This document shows positions 8,517-15,575 of a stretch of DNA of 33,900 nt, piece after piece. The DNA is taken from NCBI GenBank assembly GCA_021801795.1, contig JAJYXR010000029.1:1-33900 (forward strand). Direction: 5' to 3'. The DNA comes from Actinomycetes bacterium (GTDB lineage Bacteria; Actinomycetota; Acidimicrobiia; Acidimicrobiales; JAJYXR01). Position numbers and translations under genes: made by a program. The notes beneath the pieces are model-generated. The model was not told where the DNA came from and ran no database searches. It worked only from the letters and a program-made list of their open reading frames with translations. How positions within the stretch are numbered: the stretch's first letter is position 1; the number at the start of each line of letters is the position of its first letter.

Positions 8517-8585
8517 GGCGGCCCCTGCTGGCTGGCCCCCACGCCGAGCGGGCTCAGGGTGCCGAGCGGGTGGCCAGGGGCCGCC
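8517..8585. terminator. Long inverted repeat between convergent yceI-like gene and nfuA
   Basis: GGCGGCCCCTG (8517-8527) is perfectly complementary to CAGGGGCCGCC (8575-8585). The 47-nt loop contains two copies of GCCGAGCGGG. Placement between two convergent stop codons suggests a shared terminator. Confidence 0.5.
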
Positions 8586-8599
8586 ATACCGTTACTGGG

Positions 8600-9262
8600 T
8601 CACTTCTTGGCCGGCTCGTAGAATGGGTTGCTGCCGCTCGCGTGATCGGTCACGTCGACCACCGAGGTGATCTCGGGTACCGCGTCGCGTATCGCCACCT
8701 CGATACCCTGCGACAGGGTCACCTTCGCCAGGCCGCATCCCTGGCAACCACCACCCAGCCTCAGGTATGCCACCCCTTCCTCCACTGCCACCAGGTCCGC
8801 CCGGCCCCCGTGTGCAGCTATCGAGGGATTCACCTGCTCTTCCAGTACGGCCAGCACCTGGCGAGCGACCTCGCTGGAGAGGTCTCCCTGGCGAGGTGGT
8901 TCACGCGTCTGCGAGGCGGGGGGGACGTTCGGGTTCACCATGACGAGACCGCCCTCACCCTCGTCGGAGAAGTCGAGGCGCGCGCCCCTGAGACGGGCGA
9001 CGCTCGCCAGCGGGATGATCACCGGCAGCTCGTCGTCGTGTTGGATCACGTCGGTGTCACCCGCATCGGAGACCGCCTGGAAGTAGATGTCGTAGGTGTA
9101 GGCACCCTCCCGCGCCCCGGTCACCTCCACCCAGAGCGCCAGCCGGTCCGGGTCGGGTTCGTCGGCACGTGCGCCCAGCACCACCTCACGAGCTGCAGGC
9201 GTGAGCACCAGCACAGGCTCGTAACCGTCGCTGGCCTCGGCACCTTCCGTATCGCTCTTCAT
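8600..9262 (-). CDS. nfuA: NfuA-type iron-sulfur carrier (A-type-like plus NifU C-terminal domain)
   Basis: A 220-aa cytosolic Fe-S carrier. Residues about 15-112 form an A-type/IscA-like domain (LVLTPAAREVV ... VIIPLASVARLRGARLDF) that lacks the cluster-binding cysteines, as in E. coli NfuA. Residues about 134-215 are a NifU C-terminal domain with NPSIAAHGGRADLVAV and the cluster motif CQGC (C173, C176). A dimer would bind a 4Fe-4S cluster and pass it to client enzymes. The ATG at 9262 is fixed by a strong AAAGGAGGT at 9271-9279, and TATGAT at 9289-9284 is a credible -10. It is divergent from the ATP-grasp gene. Nearby clients could include the radical SAM and EtfD-like proteins. Confidence 0.93.
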   Translation of the reverse strand: MKSDTEGAEASDGYEPVLVLTPAAREVVLGARADEPDPDRLALWVEVTGAREGAYTYDIYFQAVSDAGDTDVIQHDDELPVIIPLASVARLRGARLDFSDEGEGGLVMVNPNVPPASQTREPPRQGDLSSEVARQVLAVLEEQVNPSIAAHGGRADLVAVEEGVAYLRLGGGCQGCGLAKVTLSQGIEVAIRDAVPEITSVVDVTDHASGSNPFYEPAKK

Positions 9263-9270
9263 CGGGCCTA

Positions 9271-9289
9271 CCTCCTTTCCGACATCATA
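9271..9289 (-). promoter_or_regulatory. nfuA ribosome site and -10
   Basis: On the minus strand TATGAT (9289-9284) is followed by AAAGGAGGT (9279-9271) and, 8 nt later, the ATG. This canonical Shine-Dalgarno start fixes the nfuA N-terminus and rules out the long upstream open extension. Confidence 0.65.
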
Positions 9290-9367
9290 GAGCGGACCAA
9301 CTGCCGTAGCGTTCCAGGTCCGAGGTCCCTTGCGCCACCAGCCAGCCTGGATCGGCCATGATGTGCC

Positions 9368-10744
9368 GTGGCTCGTGTGATGCTCGTCATGCCTACCGGC
9401 ACCTACAGGGCCGGGGCCTTCGTAGACGCCGCCCGCGCTCTCGGTGTCGAGGTGGTGATCGCTACGGACGAGCCCTACGGCGCGCCCGAACTGATCGGCA
9501 GCAGGCACCTGGAGCTTCCACTCGATGACCCTGCTCGCGCAGCAGACCTCGCGGTAGCCCATGACCTCACCACCCCAATAGATGCAGTGGTAGGGGTGGA
9601 CGACCAGGGAGTAGTCGCTGCAGCGGCCATCGCCGAACGCCTTGGCCTCATCCACGGCAGCGTCGATGCCGTGAGGGTCACCCGCGACAAGCTCAGGATG
9701 CGCCGGATGCTCGCCTCCCAGGAGGTGCCTCAGCCGGCATTCGCCGAGCTCCCCAGCCGAGCCACGAGAGCGCAGACCCTCGCGCTGGGAGAAGCCATCG
9801 GTTATCCATGCGTGGTGAAACCCACCGGCCTCTCGGCTAGCCGCGGGGTGATACGAGTGGACTCCGGGGATTCCCTGGTCGAGGTCGTCGAGCGCGTCAG
9901 GAGCATCGCAGCCGACGCCGGTGCACCAGATGGACCGCTCCTGCTCGAGTCCTTCATCCCAGGCGAGGAGGTGGTGGTGGAGGGAATCCTCGACCACGGC
10001 AGCCTGAAGACCTTGGCGATCCTCGACAAACCCGATCCGCTCGACGGGCCCTACTTCGAGGAGACCATCTTCGTCACCCCGAGCCGGCTAGAGCGCGCTG
10101 ACCTCGATGCAGCCATCCGCGCTACGGGCGATGCCTGCAGGGCAATCGGCCTCGACCAGGGTCCAGTGCATGCCGAGATCCGCATCACCCGATCATCTGC
10201 GAGTCCGGCGGCCCGACACGATGCCACCGGCAGCTCCACCTCTCCCGGTCCGGCCACCTTCCCCGCTCCGGCCGCGCCACCCGCTCCGGCCGCGCCACCC
10301 GCTCCGGCCGCGCCACCCGCTCCGGCCGCGCCACCCGCTCCGAGAAGCAGGGTCGCCGTGATAGAGGTGGCCGCGCGCACCATCGGGGGGCTCTGCTCGA
10401 GGACTATCTCCCTCGCGACCGGTTCGAGCTTGGAGGAGCTGGTCATCTCCTCCGCTCTTGGCGCCAGCTTCACGCCCGCTCCAGGCGGATCTGCTGCCGG
10501 GGTGCTCATGCTGCCCGCACCGGGATCCGGAACGCTCTGCTCGGTCGACGGACTGGACGAAGCCAGGGCAATCGAGTGGATCGACGGCATCGAGATCACC
10601 GCCACCCCAGGCAGCCTGGTGATGGCTGCTCCGGACACCAACCGCTACATCGGTTTCGTCTTCGCCCGTGGACCGAGCCCGTCGGTCGTGGAGGCGGCCC
10701 TCCGTGCGGCAGGGAATACCATCACCGTCAGCCTCTCAGCCTGA
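9368..10744 (+). CDS. ATP-grasp carboxylate-amine ligase-like protein with Pro-Ala repeat insert
   Basis: A 458-aa ATP-grasp enzyme of the type that activates a carboxylate as acyl-phosphate and joins it to an amine or thiol; the substrate is unknown. It has a Rossmann-like pre-ATP-grasp domain (VMLVMPTGTYRAGAFVDAARAL). The central domain has VTRDKLRMRRML, YPCVVKPTGLSASRGV and LLLESFIPGEEVVVEG, and the Mg/ATP strands HAEIRIT (about 268-274) and VIEVAARTIGG (about 331-341). Between these two strands is an insert of about 50 residues dominated by APAAPP repeats, encoded by four 18-bp tandem units. The family normally passes directly between these strands, so the insert probably forms an exposed loop. 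The start is the GTG at 9368; the GTG at 9377 is possible. The next gene is the radical SAM protein, 90 bp downstream. Confidence 0.85.
   Translation: MARVMLVMPTGTYRAGAFVDAARALGVEVVIATDEPYGAPELIGSRHLELPLDDPARAADLAVAHDLTTPIDAVVGVDDQGVVAAAAIAERLGLIHGSVDAVRVTRDKLRMRRMLASQEVPQPAFAELPSRATRAQTLALGEAIGYPCVVKPTGLSASRGVIRVDSGDSLVEVVERVRSIAADAGAPDGPLLLESFIPGEEVVVEGILDHGSLKTLAILDKPDPLDGPYFEETIFVTPSRLERADLDAAIRATGDACRAIGLDQGPVHAEIRITRSSASPAARHDATGSSTSPGPATFPAPAAPPAPAAPPAPAAPPAPAAPPAPRSRVAVIEVAARTIGGLCSRTISLATGSSLEELVISSALGASFTPAPGGSAAGVLMLPAPGSGTLCSVDGLDEARAIEWIDGIEITATPGSLVMAAPDTNRYIGFVFARGPSPSVVEAALRAAGNTITVSLSA
10265..10342 (+). repeat. 18-bp in-frame tandem repeat (APAAPP), 4 copies plus 6 bp
   Basis: Four identical units beginning GCTCCGGCCGCGCC, each 18 bp, end in a partial GCTCCG. 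They encode alanine-proline hexapeptides inside the ATP-grasp gene. Complete identity of the copies indicates recent slippage or expansion. Confidence 0.95.
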
Positions 10745-10821
10745 CCCGACCATCCGGCCTGCCAGACGTCTCACAGCCGCCGGAGCCCTGGAGCGTGGTA
10801 AGGCCAACGGGTGAACTCGGG

Positions 10822-10827
10822 TAGCCT
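10822..10827 (+). promoter_or_regulatory. Putative -10 (TAGCCT) for leaderless radical SAM gene
   Basis: TAGCCT ends 7 nt before the GTG at 10835, whose product starts VRVLLISTYELG, a natural N-terminus for this family. It uses the same hexamer and spacing as the cNMP-binding gene. Confidence 0.5.
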
Positions 10828-10834
10828 GAGCGCC

Positions 10835-12508
10835 GTGCGCGTGCTGCTCATCTCCACCTACGAGCTCGGTCACCAGCCTCTCTACCCCGCCTCGGCAGCT
10901 GGGGTGCTGGAGCACGCTGGTCATGAGGTTCGGATCGCGGACCTATCCCTAGAGGGCCTCGACGAGGATCTCCTGGCGTGGTCAGAGGCCGTCGCGATCT
11001 CCGTCCCCATGCACACCGCCCTACGGTTAGCCCTCGAAGCCATGCCTTCCATCAAGGCCCTGGCGCCTGACCTCCCGGTGTGCATATTCGGTCTCTACGC
11101 AGGAGTGGGGATGGCACTGGAGGAGCTCGACCCGTACCTGGCTGCGAACGCGTCCGGGACCCACCTGGCAGAGCCATCCCGCTCCCCGGGAGAGACCGGG
11201 ACTCAGGCTCAAGCTCAGGCTCAGGCTCAGCCTCAGGCTGGGGCCACCCATCGCCTGGCTGGAGGTAGCTGGAGGCGGTCAGCCACCGGCTTCGACGCAG
11301 CCATCGCAGGCGAGACAGGCCCCGAGCTGCTCGCGTGGTTGTCCGAGATCTCCGATGCCACGGGGAACCTGGAGCCAGCCTGCGAAACCCTGCCTGGGTC
11401 GGCCGGAGGCTACTCGGACGACCTCCCCTTTCCCTCCGTTCGGGTTTCGCTGGGACGTGCTCCGGCCCCGGGACTACCAGCACGGCACCTGCTGCCACCA
11501 CTTGCCAGCTATGCGAAGCTGGCCCTAGGGGACCAGGAGATCCTCGCCGGATACGTGGAGGCCAGCCATGGCTGTGCACACAGGTGCAGGCACTGCCCGG
11601 TTCCGGTCGTCTACGACGGCAGGACCCGCCTCGTAGCACTGGACCAGCTGATGGCCGACATCGATCAGCTCGTCGGCCTCGGAGCACGCCACATCTCCTT
11701 CGGCGACCCAGACTTCCTGAACGGCCCCCGTCACGCCATGCGGGTGATCGACGCGTTCCACTCCACCTTCCCGGAGCTGACCTTCGATGCAACGGTAAAG
11801 GTCGAGCACATCATCCGCCATGCGGGAGACCTATGGGGAGGCATGCCTACCTGGCAGCGCTTCTCCCAGGCCGGATGCCTCTTCGTGACCTCGGCCTTCG
11901 AGTCGACTAACGACGTGGTGCTGGATCACCTCGCGAAGGGGCACACGCGCGCCGACGAGCAGGAAGCCGTAGGGATACTGCGCCAGGCTGGCATCGAGCC
12001 CCGCCCCTCCTTCGTCCCCTTCACCCCGTGGACTCTGCGCGAGGACATCCTGGACATCCTCGACCTAGTGGCCGAGATGGACCTGGTGGGAAACCTAGAC
12101 CCGGTGCAGCTCTCGATCCGCCTGCTCGTACCGCCTGGATCTCTCCTCATACGCTCCGGCCACCTCGAGGGCATGCTCGGACCCTACGACCCCGACCATC
12201 TCGGTTACCCCTGGCGCTCGCCAGACCCGGTCCTCGACGAGCTGCAGCTCGAGCTGTCTCAGATCGCGGAGCGGGCTGCCGAGGCTGGGTGGTCTCCCGA
12301 CGATGCCTATCAGGCGCTCCGGGAGGCCGTCTGCGAGCGGCTCTCCCTGCCTGGCTCTGCCCGGCTGAAGCCCAGCCCACTCCCCGGATACCGATCCCCT
12401 CTGCCCCCTGCCAGCCGGCCGCGCCTTACCGAGGCATGGTTCTGCTGCGCAGAGCCGACGCGCTCCCAGCGGCTGCTGGTGGGCACCGCAGGATGCTCCT
12501 GCCCATGA
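10835..12508 (+). CDS. CCAEP-tail radical SAM protein with B12-binding-like N-terminus
   Basis: A 557-aa radical SAM enzyme. The N-terminal region (VRVLLISTYELGHQPLYPASAA) resembles a B12-binding Rossmann domain. The cluster motif CAHRCRHC (CX3CX2C, about residues 247-254) ligates the 4Fe-4S cluster that cleaves S-adenosylmethionine, and GARHISFGDPDFLNG lies downstream. Near the C-terminus is CCAEP (codons at 12443-12457), the signature of the CUAEP/CCAEP-tail radical SAM family, in which the second position is selenocysteine in some members and cysteine (TGC) here. The substrate is unknown. A QA repeat from six 6-bp units (11204-11239) sits in an insert of the N-terminal domain. The GTG at 10835 is preferred over the GTG at 10811 because the family starts here and TAGCCT is spaced for a leaderless mRNA. 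The stop overlaps the Cys-rich gene's start (ATGA). Confidence 0.85.
   Translation: MRVLLISTYELGHQPLYPASAAGVLEHAGHEVRIADLSLEGLDEDLLAWSEAVAISVPMHTALRLALEAMPSIKALAPDLPVCIFGLYAGVGMALEELDPYLAANASGTHLAEPSRSPGETGTQAQAQAQAQPQAGATHRLAGGSWRRSATGFDAAIAGETGPELLAWLSEISDATGNLEPACETLPGSAGGYSDDLPFPSVRVSLGRAPAPGLPARHLLPPLASYAKLALGDQEILAGYVEASHGCAHRCRHCPVPVVYDGRTRLVALDQLMADIDQLVGLGARHISFGDPDFLNGPRHAMRVIDAFHSTFPELTFDATVKVEHIIRHAGDLWGGMPTWQRFSQAGCLFVTSAFESTNDVVLDHLAKGHTRADEQEAVGILRQAGIEPRPSFVPFTPWTLREDILDILDLVAEMDLVGNLDPVQLSIRLLVPPGSLLIRSGHLEGMLGPYDPDHLGYPWRSPDPVLDELQLELSQIAERAAEAGWSPDDAYQALREAVCERLSLPGSARLKPSPLPGYRSPLPPASRPRLTEAWFCCAEPTRSQRLLVGTAGCSCP
11204..11239 (+). repeat. 6-bp repeat (CAGGCT-type) encoding Gln-Ala
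   Basis: Six tandem hexamers, mostly CAGGCT with CAAGCT and CAGCCT variants, encode alternating Gln and Ala in the radical SAM protein. They lie in a segment with no counterpart in the usual N-terminal domain, so they probably form an exposed loop. Confidence 0.9.
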
Positions 12509-13323
12509 AGAGCCTGAACGCTAAGGCGAGCCGGAGCCTGGACGCTAACGGCACCCGAGCGGCAATCGGCATGCCCACCAGGCGTGCACGGCCAGGTGCT
12601 GGCCCAGCTAGGCCCGGCGAGTCACCACGCCAGTGGCTCGCCATCCCGGACCCCGACGAGGACCGTATCTGGATGTTCGACGTCACCTTCCTCACCAGCT
12701 CCTGGACCTGCATCTATGGAGCCGGTTGCCAGGGGGTGCTGACAGGTCCGACTCCAGAGCTGGCACAGGGTTGCTGCTCATATGGCGCGCATCTGACCGG
12801 CATAGACGACGCGCGCCGGGTGGAGGCGGCCGCGCTGGAGCTCACACCAGACCAGTGGCAATTCCATAAGCAGGGACAGCCTCGGCCCGGGCGTTCCGGC
12901 GTCCTCCAGAGGCTCCCATCAGGCGAGCTCAGCACGCGCCTGGTGAAGGAGGCATGCATATTCTTGAACCGTCCCGGCTTCCCAGGAGGACCAGGCTGTG
13001 CCCTGCACCGGGCAGCCCTGGAGACCCGGCGCCTGCCCCTCGAGCTGAAGCCCGACGTCTGCTGGCAGTTGCCGCTCAGATGCGAGGACCACCAGTCCGA
13101 GGACGGCAGGGTCATCTCGATGGTGGGCGAGTGGGAAAGGCGCCACTGGGGCAGTGGCGGCGAGGACTTCCACTGGTGGTGCACCGAGGCTCCCGAGGCA
13201 TTCACGGGTACCGCGCCCCTGTTCGAGACGCTCAGGGACGAGCTGACGGCCATCGTGGGACCAAAGGTGTACAAGCTCCTGAAGAAGGAGCTGAGGAAGC
13301 TCCTGGCCGGCTCGAACAGCTGA
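12505..13323 (+). CDS. Cys-rich conserved protein coupled to the radical SAM gene
   Basis: A 272-aa protein of unknown function. After a basic, low-complexity N-terminus of about 40 residues it has conserved cysteines: CIYGAGCQG (about 69-77), GCCSYGAH (about 89-96), KEACIFLN, GPGCALH, DVCWQLPLRC and WWCTEAPEAF. The C..FL..GC..H..C..LP.R arrangement recalls YkgJ/DUF3109-type metal- or Fe-S-binding proteins, though I am not certain of membership. The ATG at 12505 overlaps the upstream stop as ATGA, the usual form of translational coupling; the in-frame ATG at 12493 is the alternative. Coupling implies that it works with the CCAEP-tail radical SAM enzyme, perhaps as a cluster-bearing partner. 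It ends in a Lys-rich helix (KVYKLLKKELRKLLAG). Confidence 0.82.
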   Translation: MKSLNAKASRSLDANGTRAAIGMPTRRARPGAGPARPGESPRQWLAIPDPDEDRIWMFDVTFLTSSWTCIYGAGCQGVLTGPTPELAQGCCSYGAHLTGIDDARRVEAAALELTPDQWQFHKQGQPRPGRSGVLQRLPSGELSTRLVKEACIFLNRPGFPGGPGCALHRAALETRRLPLELKPDVCWQLPLRCEDHQSEDGRVISMVGEWERRHWGSGGEDFHWWCTEAPEAFTGTAPLFETLRDELTAIVGPKVYKLLKKELRKLLAGSNS

Positions 13324-13394
13324 TCCAACGCGCCGCAGGCCGTTGCCGGGCCATGGCGGTTAGGTCAGCATCCCGGCCACCGGGCCAGCTGGCC

Positions 13395-13607
13395 TCACTC
13401 GGCCAGCGGATCGTCCTCGTCGCTGATCCTCGGTCGCGCTGGACCGCCTCCGAGGAGCTCCTCCAGCTCGTCAGCCTCCGCCAGGCACCAGGACGCATGG
13501 GAGTCGTCCGGCTCTGCACCGCACTCCACGCAGCGACGGTTATCAGTGGCGACCGCGCGCTTCAAGCTACGCGCCTCTTCGAACCTGCGGTGCCGTCCCT
13601 TTTTCAC
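13395..13607 (-). CDS. Small CxxC (zinc-ribbon-like) protein, 70 aa
   Basis: The start is the GTG at 13607, with GGAGGAG 6 nt upstream, which is far better than the longer in-frame ATG. The protein begins VKKGRHRRFEEARSLKR, a very basic helix. Then comes a Cys cluster, CVECGAEPDDSHASWC, that could bind zinc (C, C, H, C), and an acidic tail (EADELEELLGG ... DEDDPLAE). This basic/zinc/acidic layout suggests a nucleic-acid- or ribosome-binding protein, but no function is known to me. It is convergent with the Cys-rich gene, with 71 bp between their stops. Confidence 0.72.
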   Translation of the reverse strand: MKKGRHRRFEEARSLKRAVATDNRRCVECGAEPDDSHASWCLAEADELEELLGGGPARPRISDEDDPLAE

Positions 13608-13839
13608 CAGCGACTCCTCCGTCCCCGAGATCGAGCTGGACCCGGCTGGCATCCACCCCTGATGAACCTGCCAGGCCACCCTCTGGGCCGGTCATCTCGG
13701 TCACTCACCGGGAAATTACCCAGGTCCGGCCCTGCAGACCAGTCTATCCCACCGCAGGGCCCCTCCGGCCAGCCCGGCCCCGGCCAGGACCGGCAGCGGT
13801 TGGCGCTGCCGCTGCTAGACCGTTCATCCAGCCAGGCTC

Positions 13840-13845
13840 TAAGGT
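13840..13845 (+). promoter_or_regulatory. Putative -10 (TAAGGT) for leaderless 77-aa gene
   Basis: TAAGGT ends 6 nt before the ATG at 13852, and no ribosome-binding site is present in the gap. Confidence 0.45.
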
Positions 13846-13851
13846 CGCCAC

Positions 13852-14085
13852 ATGAGCGAGGATTTCGACCCAGCGGCCATGGTGGCCAGGTTCAAGGAGC
13901 GAGCCCAGGCAGTCCAGAAACGCTCCCTACCACCCGTCGAGGGGGCCGAACGCAGGCGCTTCATCGAGCAGGCCCAGCTCGACTACATGGACTTCGCCAT
14001 CATCGGCGACGCAGATGCCACCCTCGATGACGGCATCCTCACCCTCCGTATAGACCTGCGACCCAAGGACGCGGGAGGCACCTGA
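13852..14085 (+). CDS. Small conserved hypothetical protein, 77 aa
   Basis: An acidic, mostly helical protein: MSEDFDPAAMVARFKERAQAV, then PPVEGAERRRFIEQAQLDYMDFAIIGDADATLDDGILTLRIDLRP. The central FIEQAQLDYMDFAIIGDA and the final beta strand LTLRIDLRP look strongly conserved, as in small uncharacterised actinobacterial proteins. It has no membrane or export signal. A TAAGGT hexamer 6 nt before the ATG suggests a leaderless mRNA. It is followed by convergent flavin-reductase coding sequence. Function unknown. Confidence 0.75.
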   Translation: MSEDFDPAAMVARFKERAQAVQKRSLPPVEGAERRRFIEQAQLDYMDFAIIGDADATLDDGILTLRIDLRPKDAGGT

Positions 14086-14172
14086 GAGCGCGGCCGTGCG
14101 GATACGGCTTCTCACCGGCGCTAGCCACAGGTTCGACCTGGTGGTCACCGTGGACCCCGGGCACTACGGAGC

Positions 14173-14808
14173 CTAACCCCCGTAGTGCATCCTGGTGTCC
14201 TCCATCCGGAGCACGCCGCCTTCAGCCACCAGAGGCTCACCGGCGGCCCCGGTCTCCACCAGGGCCGCAGGACCGCTTTCTGGACGCGACCCATCGCCTT
14301 CGTGGACCTCGCCTTCCTGGGGCTCGCCACAGCCCAGGGCGGTGACCTCCCCGACGAAGAGCGTGTGGCTGCCGAGGCCGAGACTGTTGGTCACGGTGCA
14401 GTCGAGCCAGGCCAGGCCAGACTCGACGACCGGAACGCCCGAGGGGGCCAACCGCGCCCTCACGCCGGCGATCTCCAGACCACCACCGGTGGCGTCGCCA
14501 GACACCTGGTCTGGCGGCACCGGCTTGGCAAAGCGCCTGACCAGTGCCCGGTCAGTGCGTGAGAGCAGGGTGATCCCGAACGCGCCCCCCTCGCTCACCA
14601 GGCTGTGGGTAAGGGAGTCGACCTCCAGGGAGACTCCGACGAGCTTCGGCTGGAGCGCAAGCTGGGATACCCAGTTGGCGGTCATCAGGTTCATCCGGGA
14701 CCCCGAGCGCGAGCCGATCAGGTAGAGACCGCTCGGCATCATCCACAGAACGCGCCTGCGGAGCCGGTCGAAGGCCTCCGGGCCAGCAGCCTCGTCCAGC
14801 CACTCCAC
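14173..14808 (-). CDS. Flavin-reductase-like FMN-binding protein
   Basis: A 211-aa protein of the flavin reductase (FMN-binding split-barrel) family. Typical features are YLIGSRSGSRMNLMTANWVSQLALQPKLVGVSLEVDSLTHSLV (about 29-71), GITLLSR, and a strand with LAWLDCTVTNSLGLGSHTLFVGEVTAL. Such proteins bind FMN or F420-like flavins and reduce them or a small substrate; which applies here is unknown. The GTG start at 14808 abuts the upstream lipoprotein stop (TAGGTG), so it is the last gene of the tyrS transcript. An acidic low-complexity insert (EPQEGEVHEGDGSRPESGP) follows the core. It converges with the 77-aa gene. Confidence 0.85.
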   Translation of the reverse strand: MEWLDEAAGPEAFDRLRRRVLWMMPSGLYLIGSRSGSRMNLMTANWVSQLALQPKLVGVSLEVDSLTHSLVSEGGAFGITLLSRTDRALVRRFAKPVPPDQVSGDATGGGLEIAGVRARLAPSGVPVVESGLAWLDCTVTNSLGLGSHTLFVGEVTALGCGEPQEGEVHEGDGSRPESGPAALVETGAAGEPLVAEGGVLRMEDTRMHYGG

Positions 14809-15303
14809 CTAGGAACCTCCGGATCCGCTAACGGCTCCACCATGCTCGAGCGTGTCGACCTCTGCCTGGGCCTGGATGGAGGACCTGAAGAAGGCTTCTC
14901 TCTCTGCAGAGAAACGCGCCATGTCACCCGGCGCGCCGCCCGCGCCTGCGTAGCAGTCCTCGGCGGCGTTTGATGCTTCACCATAGGCCCGCACCAGTGT
15001 CTCCGTGAGGCCCTGGTCGGGAGTGGGCAGGTTCTGGTGGGCCTCCGCGGTGTCCGAGCTGAGCACCGCGCAGTCCGCCCTTATCGCACCGGGGCTGCCA
15101 TGGGCTGCCACCCTCGCCACCCGGTCGATGTCGGCCGATATGGTCCCTATCTCCCCGGTGAAGCCGGTAGACGATGCCCAGGCGCTCACCCGCTGGGCCA
15201 TGGTCCCCGTCTCGTCGGGTCCCGCACACGCGCCGAGCACCAGCGCTAGAAGCGCGATGGAGGAAACGGTGACCGCCACGCGACCCCGGGCCGGCAGCAT
15301 CAC
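14809..15303 (-). CDS. Putative lipoprotein, 164 aa
   Basis: An N-terminal export signal with hydrophobic core (VSSIALLALVL) ends in a lipobox LGAC, so the mature protein would be lipid-anchored to the outer face of the membrane. The mature part is mainly helical and Ala-rich, with two further Cys (ADCAVL, EDCYAG) that could form a disulfide. It begins at GTG 15303 or the adjacent ATG 15300, overlapping the upstream stop, so it is translationally coupled. I recognise no domain. Confidence 0.78.
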   Translation of the reverse strand: MMLPARGRVAVTVSSIALLALVLGACAGPDETGTMAQRVSAWASSTGFTGEIGTISADIDRVARVAAHGSPGAIRADCAVLSSDTAEAHQNLPTPDQGLTETLVRAYGEASNAAEDCYAGAGGAPGDMARFSAEREAFFRSSIQAQAEVDTLEHGGAVSGSGGS

Positions 15304-15575
15304 CTCGGCTCCCCCACTCCGGGACCGGACCCCTCCTCCGAGTGGGAGGGGGTCGAGACGGCGCCGTGGCTGGCCGGCCCGTGCTCCTCGGGTGACATCC
15401 GGTGTACCACCACGACCCCGCGGCTTTCCTCCGGGTGCCCTTGGCCGGTGGGCCAGGAGACTCGCGATGCCCGGTGCCGGGGACCAGGAGCGTCTGGCGG
15501 CGCCAGGAACAGCCCCCCTGCAGCTGCGAAGAGCATCACCGCCAGCACCACCAGCGATACCACGACGAAGAGCAT
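15300..15575 (-). CDS. Small single-helix membrane protein, 91 aa
   Basis: One N-terminal membrane helix (LFVVVSLVVLAVMLFAAAGGLFLA, about residues 2-25) is followed by a polar Pro/Gly/His-rich tail without recognisable domain. The ATG overlaps the tyrS stop (ATGA), and its own stop overlaps the lipoprotein start. This chain of overlaps is the best evidence that it is translated. Function unknown. Confidence 0.65.
   Translation of the reverse strand: MLFVVVSLVVLAVMLFAAAGGLFLAPPDAPGPRHRASRVSWPTGQGHPEESRGVVVVHRMSPEEHGPASHGAVSTPSHSEEGSGPGVGEPR

Noticed and set aside
9263..9997. Upstream in-frame extension of nfuA
   Set aside because: The extension is antisense to the ATP-grasp gene, and a strong AAAGGAGGT fixes the ATG at 9262.
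12443..12448. Selenocysteine codon in the radical SAM tail
   Set aside because: Both codons are TGC, so this copy is a cysteine form and needs no UGA recoding.
14096..14176. 26-codon frame after the 77-aa gene (GTG start)
   Set aside because: It starts 10 bp after a stop and overlaps the convergent flavin-reductase stop, but it is too short, lacks a ribosome site and resembles nothing I know.
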